This document shows positions 1 through 6,978 of a stretch of DNA of 28,145 nt, in pieces (positions within the stretch are counted from its first letter, which is position 1; the number at the start of each line of letters is the position of its first letter). The stretch is from TMED14 sp002167805 (GTDB lineage: Bacteria; Bacteroidota; Bacteroidia; Flavobacteriales; Schleiferiaceae). Both the position numbers and the translations under genes were made by a program. The notes under the pieces are model-generated. The model was not told the DNA's origin, searched no databases, and worked only from the letters and a program-made list of their open reading frames with translations. The DNA lies in the NCBI GenBank assembly GCA_965655795.1, contig CBFHHY010000013.1, forward strand, positions 1 to 28,145. Direction: 5' to 3'.

Positions 1-3000
1 TGAAGCACCTGCACCAGTAACCGTTATTGTCCCTCCTAGAGCAATTGGTCTATTTAAAGCTACGGTAGCGGAAATTGTAGGAGCCGTATTTGCATTTCTA
101 GTTAGTGTGTTCGAAAAATCAAAAGAAGAAGTGTTATCGGAGTCAATAACCTTACAACGATAATAAATTTTATTATTTTCCGCACCAGGACTGTAAGTAG
201 AGGCTGTAGCTGAACCAATATTACTAAAGGTGATATTATCTGAACTCGATTGCCATTGATAACTAAAATTCCCAGAACCCCCTGAATTGCCAGTCAAAGT
301 CATAGTAGATGGTGAATCACCTGAACAGAAATCATTGCTTCCCGAGGCACTAATCGTTCCAGGAGTTAAGGCAGTGACCGTAATTGTAGTCGATTCCGAA
401 TTTACACAATTGTCGTCATCTGTTACGGTAAGAGAGTATACTGTAGTAGATACAGGAGTGACAGTAATATTTGCAGTACTTTCTCCTGTACTCCAAGAGT
501 AGGTCTCTGAAGAAGATGCAGGGCTTGTGCTGACAGTCGAGGTTAATGTTACTGACGTACCAGAAGAAACTGTCGCTGCTGAACTCGCTATGGAAATAGA
601 AGGCAAAGTAGAGACAGTAAACATAAAGGCAACTCCTTGCTCCGTAACTCCTAGATTAGTGATATCTCTTCTAAAATAAGTTGTAGAAGTGACTGCAGAA
701 CTTGGAGTATAGGTCGAAGTTGTTGCGGTAGGAATTAATGTGTAAGAGCCTGATCCAGTCTTTTTGTACCATGAATATGTGTATCCTGATCCTGAACCTC
801 CTGAAGGTCCTGCTGTTTCAGTTAACGCCCCTGGGATGTCCCCTGTGCAGACAATATCCGTTGCTGAAGTAATTGTTCCCGCAACTAATGCAACAACTGT
901 TACAGACTCCGACGCCGAATTTTGACATCCATCCTCATCTATTCCTGTAACATTAATCGTGGAAGTGCTATTAATAGCTGACGTGGCTGGATTAGAAGTC
1001 GATCCAAAACTCCAAGAATAAGTACCACTACTTCCTGCACCCGCAGCTGTAAAATCAACATTGGCTCCAGTTGGGACATTACCTGTTGGGGTTCTTGAAA
1101 TACTTATTGTAGGTAATGCCTTAAATGTCTTTGTTTTGTAGTCAGAGAAGACAAAATTTGTGGGGTCTGAAGGGTCAGCAGCTCCTCTGCGATAATAAGT
1201 TGTCTGTGTGATCGCTGCAGAAAAAGATAAATCTTTTGTGTCCGAGCTAGCAATATCAGACCAAGCCCCTGAAAGGTTTGTTGATTTTTGCCATTTGTAA
1301 GTAAAACTACCCCCAGATCCACCCGATGGCAGAGTTCCTGTAATAGTACTTGGATTAATTCCATCACAAACATTTTCATCATCAGATATAGTTCCCGGAT
1401 CTATAGATTGAACACTTACCGTTACAGTAGCTGTTCCTTGACAGTTATTTACGTCTGTACCAACGACCGTATAAGTCGTTGCTCCCGTAGGATTAGCTGT
1501 AACAGTACTACCTGTTGACGAACTTAAAGTAGCATCTCCACTCCAAGCATATGTCGATGCATTACTTCCTGTTAATGTTGTTGTTCCACCACTTGGGACC
1601 GTAGAAGGAGAAGCTGATGCCGTAACACTTGGCAAAGCACTTACTGTGAACTCTAACACATTAGAATACGCATCTACATTATAGTTGGTCACCTTACGAC
1701 GGAACCATGTAGTTGCTGNNNNNNNNNNNNNNNNNNNNNNNNNNNNNNNNNNNNNNNNNNNNNNNNNNNNNNNNNNNNNNNNNNNNNNNNNNNNNNNNNN
1801 NNNNNNNNNNNNNNNNAACAACCGTCGATGGAGATGCCGTTGCTGCTGCACTTGGCAAAGCATTTACTGTGAACTGCAACACATTAGAATACGCATCTAC
1901 ATTATAGTTGGTCACCTTACGACGGAACCATGTAGTTGCTGTCGCTGTAGCACTCGGAGTAAATGTAGCTGAAGTCGCACCCGTGATGTCTGCAAAACCA
2001 CTCGAGTTACTCGTTGTACTCTTCTCCCACTGATAAGTATATCCTGAGCCTGTACCACCCGAAGCTCCACTCGTACTGGTCATCGCTCCCGGTGCATCAC
2101 CCGTACAGAAAGAGTTCGTAGCACTCGCAATCACACCTGGAACAATCGGAACCACCGTAACCGTTTTAGCACTCGCTGCATCGTTCGAACAAGAGTACTG
2201 ATCCGTAACCGTCACATTATAGGCCGTCGTAGTACTTGGCGTTACCGTAACAGGGTTCGTCGTCGCTCCTCCTGGGTTCCATAAGAACGTATTGCCCGAT
2301 CCACCTACAGTCGCTGTCAACTGTACAGACCCTCCTTCTGGAACATTGCCCGTGGGAGAAGCCGCAAGTGTGACTGTTGGTAAAGCACGATATGTTAATG
2401 TAATTACATTCGAGTATACAGCAGAGCCTCCTGAAGCATCTGTCACCTTACGACGATAATACTCCGTTGCACTAATCGAAGAAGAAAAGCCTAACGTTGT
2501 CCCTACTTCTCCACTAACTACAGTAGGTGAACTAAATGCTGAGTTGTCGTCAACTTCCCACGCATATGTATAGTTCCCTGATCCTCCACTCGCAGCAGAT
2601 GTCGAAGTAATCGTAGATGGGTTATCATTCTCACAAACATCTTGATCCGTAGCAATCACACCTGCCACCAACGTCGCAATGTTTACCGTAACCGTAGCGT
2701 CTGCTGAACAGCTATTGCCGTCCGTAACAGTAACCGTATATGTCGTCTGGGCAGTGATGTTTGATACGGTGACTGCTGCTGTAGTAGCACTTGTACTCCA
2801 TAAATATGACGTTCCGCCTGTCGCTAATAGATCTGATGAACCACCAGAAACAACCGTCGATGGAGATGCCGTTGCTGCTGCACTTGGCAAAGCATTTACT
2901 GTGAACTGCAACACATTAGAATACGCATCTACACCTGCATTAGTAGCTTTTCGTCTAACCCACGTGGTTTGCGATATTACATTCGAAAAAGTGTAAGTAG

Positions 3001-3763
3001 CTGAAGTCGCACCCGTGATGTCTGCAAAACCACTCGAGTTACTCGTTGTACTCTTCTCCCACTGATAAGTGTATCCTGAGCCTGTACCACCCGAAGCTCC
3101 ACTCGTACTGGTCATCGCTCCCGGTGCATCACCCGTACAAACAGTTAAATCTGCTGAAGCAATTTGTCCGCCAGATAAAGCAGTAACCGTCACTGAAGCA
3201 GATGCTGCTGTCCCACAAGTATACTGATCCGTCGCAGTGACAGTATAAGAAGTAGTAGAACTCGGGGTTACAGTCTCCGTATTTGAAGTCCCTCCCGTAG
3301 ACCATAAATAGGTATAATTGTAGCCGGAAGGTATGTTTGTCAGTAAAGCAGATAAAGAAACTGAGGCCCCAGGTGGAACATTACCTGAGGGCGAGGAAGA
3401 AATATTGATTGTCGGAGCATCATGGACCAAAACAGCAAAAGCTGCTGAGGCCACTGTTCCATTGTCATCAGTTGCTTCCAACTTATAATAGATGTCTGAT
3501 GTAATATTTGTACTTGGACTGAATGTCAATCCCGTACTTGAAACATTACTGTAAGTTCCATTTTCAGCAGAACTACTAGTCCATTGGTAGGTAACATTAC
3601 CTGTTGTATTGGTAGGAACAGCACTTGTTAAAACTCCGTGTGTGCTGCCAGAGCAAATCGTACTATTTCCTGAGATCGTGATAGTTCCGGGCGTTAGCTG
3701 ACCTGCTAAACCGAGAGAAACGGTGATAGCCAAGAAAACCAATAAAGCACGAAAATTCAACAT
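1..3763 (-). CDS. Large repetitive Ig/PKD-like surface protein, 3' end outside window, interrupted by assembly gap
   Basis: A signal peptide (residues 1-20, hydrophobic core FRALLVFLAITVSLGLAG) is followed by tandem modules. Each module of about 172 residues pairs one domain with a Y-x-R-R-K signature and one with a 'YTVTVTD...C' signature, typical of the Ig-like/PKD-like repeats of Bacteroidota surface adhesins and T9SS or gliding-associated proteins. The minus frame is open from 3763 to the N run at 1816, and from 1718 to base 1 in a frame shifted by one. I checked that the left part translates without stops (for example NVDAYSNVLEFTVSALPS just left of the gap). The shift is therefore a gap-size error and not a true frameshift. 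The C-terminus, where a T9SS sorting domain would be expected, is not in the window. The gene lies 81 bases downstream of motB on the same strand, and I saw no TAnnTTTG element in that spacer. Cotranscription with the motor genes is possible but unproven. Function inferred: secreted or surface-exposed adhesin. Confidence 0.85.
1719..1816. other. Assembly gap (98 N) inside repeats
   Basis: A run of 98 N falls within the repetitive surface protein gene. The 91 bases just left of it (1628-1718) match 1851-1941 with three differences, so the gap lies at a repeat copy. Reading frames on the two sides agree only if the real length is 1 modulo 3. Repeat spacing suggests a missing length nearer 390 bases. 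Confidence 0.97.
1817..2107. repeat. Long direct repeat, copy 1 (partner 2849-3139)
   Basis: Bases 1817-1901 are identical to 2849-2933. Bases 1965-2107 match 2997-3139 with one difference (2039). The 63 bases between these blocks have diverged. The offset is exactly 1032 bases (344 codons), equal to two Ig-like modules, so this is an in-frame duplication in the surface protein gene. Confidence 0.9.
2849..3139. repeat. Long direct repeat, copy 2 (partner 1817-2107)
   Basis: Second copy of the 1032-base-spaced repeat in the surface protein gene. The ends match at DNA level almost perfectly while the middle differs, which points to recent duplication or gene conversion between modules. Confidence 0.9.
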
Positions 3764-3844
3764 TTACTCTACAATTCAGATTATCTTAATTTCAACCAAC
3801 TCTAATATGATTAAACAATAAATTAATTTTGTCTTTTGCTCATA

Positions 3845-4519
3845 TTAATAATGAATAATCACATCCACCCTTCTGTTGGTTGCCATATTTTCATAGATTG
3901 GTATACCCGTAACAGAATCACGATTTGGAACTAAAGGGTAACTATCAGCATGGCCAACAGCTCGGACAACTTTTTCAGAAATATCACCCTCGGTGAAGAT
4001 TCTTACTACACTGGCCGCACGAGAGGACGATAATTCCCAATTTGATGGAAACATAGAACTATGGATAGGGACATCGTCGGTATGACCTTCTACATCAATG
4101 ACCAAAGCATATCGTTCACTATGAAATTTTAATTCATCTTTAATTTCTTCTGCGATCAACCTACCATCACGTCCTAAAGTAGCTCCTCCACTCGAAAATA
4201 ACGCATGAGAGCCCAGAGAAATTACAATTCCCCTTGTATCAAAATCGATAGTAATGTCAGGATCATCATATTCCGGATCATCATACTTTGCTTCTAAGAT
4301 CTCATATAAATCCGCTAATGGTGTTGGATTCTCAACATTAATCAAATCGCTTTCAATTCCACCTTTTAATTGCTCCCATTTTGATTGAGAGGGCTCACTT
4401 GCACTATACATGATTACGAAAAAACACATCAGAAGCGTTATCATATCTGCATATGTGGTTATCCAACCACCCCCTCCAGCTGCTGGAGCTTCTTCTTCGT
4501 TCTTATTTTTTTTTGCCAT
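3845..4519 (-). CDS. motB: MotB-like stator protein with OmpA-type peptidoglycan-binding domain
   Basis: 224 residues. A short charged N-terminus (K/E-rich) leads to one membrane segment at about 19-39 with the MotB signature W-I-T-T-Y-A-D-M-I-T-L-L. Asp25 sits where MotB carries its ion-binding aspartate. A linker is followed by an OmpA/MotB domain (about 95-224) with GHTDDVPI (145-152), NWELSSSRA (160-168) and NRRVDV (215-220), the peptidoglycan-binding motifs. The protein is expected in the inner membrane, anchored to the cell wall, as the partner of MotA in an ion-driven stator. It starts 8 bases after the motA stop. The OmpA domain and the YAD signature separate it from ExbD/TolR and from GldM. 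It is shorter than flagellar MotB (about 300 residues), but all key residues are present. Confidence 0.9.
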   Translation of the reverse strand: MAKKNKNEEEAPAAGGGGWITTYADMITLLMCFFVIMYSASEPSQSKWEQLKGGIESDLINVENPTPLADLYEILEAKYDDPEYDDPDITIDFDTRGIVISLGSHALFSSGGATLGRDGRLIAEEIKDELKFHSERYALVIDVEGHTDDVPIHSSMFPSNWELSSSRAASVVRIFTEGDISEKVVRAVGHADSYPLVPNRDSVTGIPIYENMATNRRVDVIIHY

Positions 4520-4527
4520 CTTTCAAA

Positions 4528-5337
4528 TTATTTTTCATCACCACTACCCTGTCCGATAAATGAATAAAGTTGATCTTTAATCATCAATGCCGAGCGATTA
4601 TCTTTCACCATACAAATACCCTCAAGAATCAAGTGCTCCCTTGCGATATTTAAAACCGAATTAAATCTAATTTTCTTGGCAAGCGGAGAAAAAAGTAGGT
4701 TGGCAAATGCCGTACCATATAATGTAGTGAGAAGAGCTAGGGATAATCCTGGACCCACTGCTTCTGGGTCATCTAGATTTTGAAGCATCACAATCAGACC
4801 TAATACGGTTCCAAACATCCCAAAAGCAGGAGCGGTCATTGCCATCATATCAAGTACATCAGCTCTTTTAATCTCCTCGTCTTTTCTTTTATCAATGTAT
4901 ACTTCACCAATTTCTCTAATTTCTCCCGTTGAGTAGTTTGTACTCACAAGTTCAAATAGATATTTAGTTATTTTATCTCCACTACCTTTAGTCATTCTTT
5001 CGATAAAACCGTTTTTATCAGCGACAAACCCTTCTTTATACTCCAGGATATTTTCAATCTCTTTTTCAAGAATTTCAGTTTTTCCATCAATATGACTAAA
5101 CATTAAACGGATAGCAGAAATTCCTTTAAAAACTGCTCCAGCGGGGTACATTACGAAAAGTCCGCAAAGCATGCCACCGATAACAACGAAAAATGATGTA
5201 AAATCTAAAAATGGTATTTTTAGAAAGCTTGGCAAATTATCTGAAAATGCTACAGCTCCTACTGTATCAGCAGATCCGAGTCCTAAAACTGCGAAAGAGA
5301 TAAAGAACCCGATGAAAGAAGATAATGTGAATTTCAT
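4528..5337 (-). CDS. motA: MotA-like stator protein
   Basis: 269 residues with the MotA layout: two N-terminal membrane segments (about 5-22 and 47-67), a cytoplasmic domain of about 95 residues rich in K, E and D (about 75-160), and two C-terminal segments (about 165-187 and 197-217). Motifs APAFGMFGTVLGL (169-181) and LLTTLYGTAFANLLFSPLA (202-220) are those of the MotA/TolQ/ExbB proton channel family. The large loop and Pro170 are specifically MotA-like. The family forms a pentamer around two MotB subunits, and the loop touches the FliG torque helix. A candidate FliG partner is encoded three genes upstream in the same operon. The start lies 11 bases after the lipoprotein stop. The residues needed for ion conduction appear intact. 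Confidence 0.9.
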   Translation of the reverse strand: MKFTLSSFIGFFISFAVLGLGSADTVGAVAFSDNLPSFLKIPFLDFTSFFVVIGGMLCGLFVMYPAGAVFKGISAIRLMFSHIDGKTEILEKEIENILEYKEGFVADKNGFIERMTKGSGDKITKYLFELVSTNYSTGEIREIGEVYIDKRKDEEIKRADVLDMMAMTAPAFGMFGTVLGLIVMLQNLDDPEAVGPGLSLALLTTLYGTAFANLLFSPLAKKIRFNSVLNIAREHLILEGICMVKDNRSALMIKDQLYSFIGQGSGDEK

Positions 5338-5348
5338 GTTTTTTTGTT

Positions 5349-5870
5349 TTAGTCGATTGAATTAATTGAGTCAGTTATTGATGTTGCTAAATCCCAATAT
5401 TTCTGAGCATTAGCGGTATCTTGTTTTAAGTAAAAAAGAGTTCCTCTGATATTATAGAACTCAGGGAGTTTTGTGAGTTTTACCATTTCATTATTATGAA
5501 ATTCGGCAATTTCGTAATTTCCAGAACCAATGTTTTCTTGGATAATCTTGTAATAGGTTAAGATTCTTGTAACATCTGAATATGAATACTCTTTGTCAGA
5601 TTCTTCTATCATTTCTTTAATTGCTCCTTCAAAATTTAGATCTAACTCTGAGTCAGCGAGGTCAAAATTCATATTCACCTCAGCACCATTGTTATTATAT
5701 TTTACCTCCAACGGATTAGTATACTCTCTTTTAATAGTGGGTAATGTCGCACGATTGAGTTCCACATATCCACTGGTGAGTTCAGACATGCCGCCACCGC
5801 AACTCACAATAAAAAAGGAAATAAATATTAAAAGTCCTGTTCGTCTTAACATGTTTTTATAAATTGACAT
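5349..5870 (-). CDS. Small lipoprotein in the motor operon, possible TPR-like C-terminus
   Basis: No family recognised. A type II signal peptide with lipobox FIVSC-G precedes the acylated cysteine, followed by a Gly-rich stretch. The next part has a 'VKYNNNGAEVNMNFDL' segment and an acidic helix. The last 60 residues (AEFHNNEMVKL...EFYNIRGTLFYLKQDTANAQKYWDLA) look like one or two TPR-type helix pairs. I start it at the ATG at 5870, which overlaps the stop of the upstream barrel gene. The ATG at 5852 (six residues shorter) would still keep a full signal peptide. Its place between the barrel protein and motA suggests a periplasmic or outer-membrane scaffold for the motor, comparable in role to the small lipoproteins that accompany flagellar or gliding machines. 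The role is inference from position only. Confidence 0.8.
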   Translation of the reverse strand: MSIYKNMLRRTGLLIFISFFIVSCGGGMSELTSGYVELNRATLPTIKREYTNPLEVKYNNNGAEVNMNFDLADSELDLNFEGAIKEMIEESDKEYSYSDVTRILTYYKIIQENIGSGNYEIAEFHNNEMVKLTKLPEFYNIRGTLFYLKQDTANAQKYWDLATSITDSINSID

Positions 5871-6978
5871 TAATTCCAAGTCCTAAATTCAAAGTATTTA
5901 ATATTATTCGTGTGTCATTGCCCAGGTATGTTCCTTGGGGGTTGTACTCCAACTTTAGAAAAATACCGAAATTATCCGTAGGATATGCATAAATGTTTGT
6001 TGATGAATTAATAAAAACACCTTGATTCAAGCGAACATTTACATCTGCTGACAATTTAACACTTACCCAGTTCTTTGAATTAAAGCCTATACCTTTTGGA
6101 AGAAAACCTAAATAGACGTCTAGTCCGGTTCTAGGGCTAATTATAGTTTGAGATTTTGTTATATTTGGGACTACCCCATATACATACCTAACTCCCCCAT
6201 GAAAACCAATCATAAAGTTATTCTTCATACTGCTGGACTGTTGCCAGGAATATTCTAAATCACCTGAAATAAAATTAACACCCGGAATAACTAAGGTATC
6301 GGTTCCGGTAGGCCCACCAACGTTCGTTCGAACCTCGGTATTATTTAAAAACACCATACCGATATCTGTTCGTGTAAAGGGAGAAGGAGATCCTAACCCT
6401 CTTTCGTTAGATATGTAAGTTTTACTCCACTGACTTGCTATGGTATTTGCATCATAGAAAGTAACTCCAATTATGTATCCGAAAAAATCATCGTAATCAA
6501 TTCTTAACGAAACATATTGATCAATTCGATACTTCTGCACTACAGCTTGAACTGAATCAAAATTATATCTGTACTCAATACTCGGGTCTCGATTAACTAG
6601 TCGGAAAGTTGTGTCCGTCGAATATATAGAGGATACCAATCTCTTTTCAAACTCGGGAATTTCTACGTAATCAAATAAAGACTTGCTCAAACTTTCTTCA
6701 AAAAAACTTCGAATCATGGATATTTCCCATGAAGTGATTTTTTGACTTTTAATCTCTACAGAGCGAATTCCAACTCGACCTTGCCTTATTGGCATAAACG
6801 GTAGGTCTTGACCGAAACGGTTAAACACTCCTTTAATATTCTTGAGCTTTGTTTCTTTTTCAGCGATAGTTTTGAGATTTTTTTTATCCTCTTTTTTATT
6901 CGCTACTTGGCCAGTACCATGAAAATTTAAACCAAAGACCAAAAAAATCAGCAAAAAAAACTTTTCAATATTTTTCAT
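5857..6978 (-). CDS. Outer-membrane protein with FlgO/CsgG-like N-terminal part and beta-barrel C-terminus
   Basis: About 373 residues, starting at the ATG at 6978 (TGATG, one-base overlap with the stop of the rotor fusion). The signal peptide (FFLLIFLVFGLNFHGTGQ) is followed by a K/E-rich linker. Residues about 65-200 look like an alpha/beta domain of the FlgO/CsgG/LpoB type: 'MIRSFFEESLSKSLFDYVEI' then 'VVQKYRIDQYVSLRIDYDDFF' then 'GVTFYDANT', i.e. low-complexity paralogue-style elements for making a ring near the outer membrane. Residues about 235-374 show alternating hydrophobic strands with aromatic girdles (YRYVYGV, TGLDVYLGFL, VSVKLSADVNVRL, FGIFLKLEY, LNLGLGINVNL), typical of an outer-membrane barrel. 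The FlgO likeness is a weak match by eye. The combination could anchor the rotor-stator system to the outer membrane, which is inferred from operon position. Confidence 0.8.
   Translation of the reverse strand: MKNIEKFFLLIFLVFGLNFHGTGQVANKKEDKKNLKTIAEKETKLKNIKGVFNRFGQDLPFMPIRQGRVGIRSVEIKSQKITSWEISMIRSFFEESLSKSLFDYVEIPEFEKRLVSSIYSTDTTFRLVNRDPSIEYRYNFDSVQAVVQKYRIDQYVSLRIDYDDFFGYIIGVTFYDANTIASQWSKTYISNERGLGSPSPFTRTDIGMVFLNNTEVRTNVGGPTGTDTLVIPGVNFISGDLEYSWQQSSSMKNNFMIGFHGGVRYVYGVVPNITKSQTIISPRTGLDVYLGFLPKGIGFNSKNWVSVKLSADVNVRLNQGVFINSSTNIYAYPTDNFGIFLKLEYNPQGTYLGNDTRIILNTLNLGLGINVNL

Noticed and set aside
1685..1972. Plus-strand frames that run through the N gap
   Set aside because: Most of their length is unknown sequence and they lie opposite the surface protein gene.
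287..3000. Several plus-strand reading frames (for example 287-502, 1288-1518, 2679-2996) in the surface protein gene
   Set aside because: They mirror the repetitive, Thr/Val/Ser-rich minus gene, and their proteins lack signal, fold or start context. They are antisense shadows.
3845..5337. GldL/GldM or ExbB/ExbD/TolQ/TolR assignment for the two stator genes
   Set aside because: The large MotA loop with P170, the YAD signature and the OmpA domain fit MotA and MotB and not the gliding or Tol/Exb proteins.
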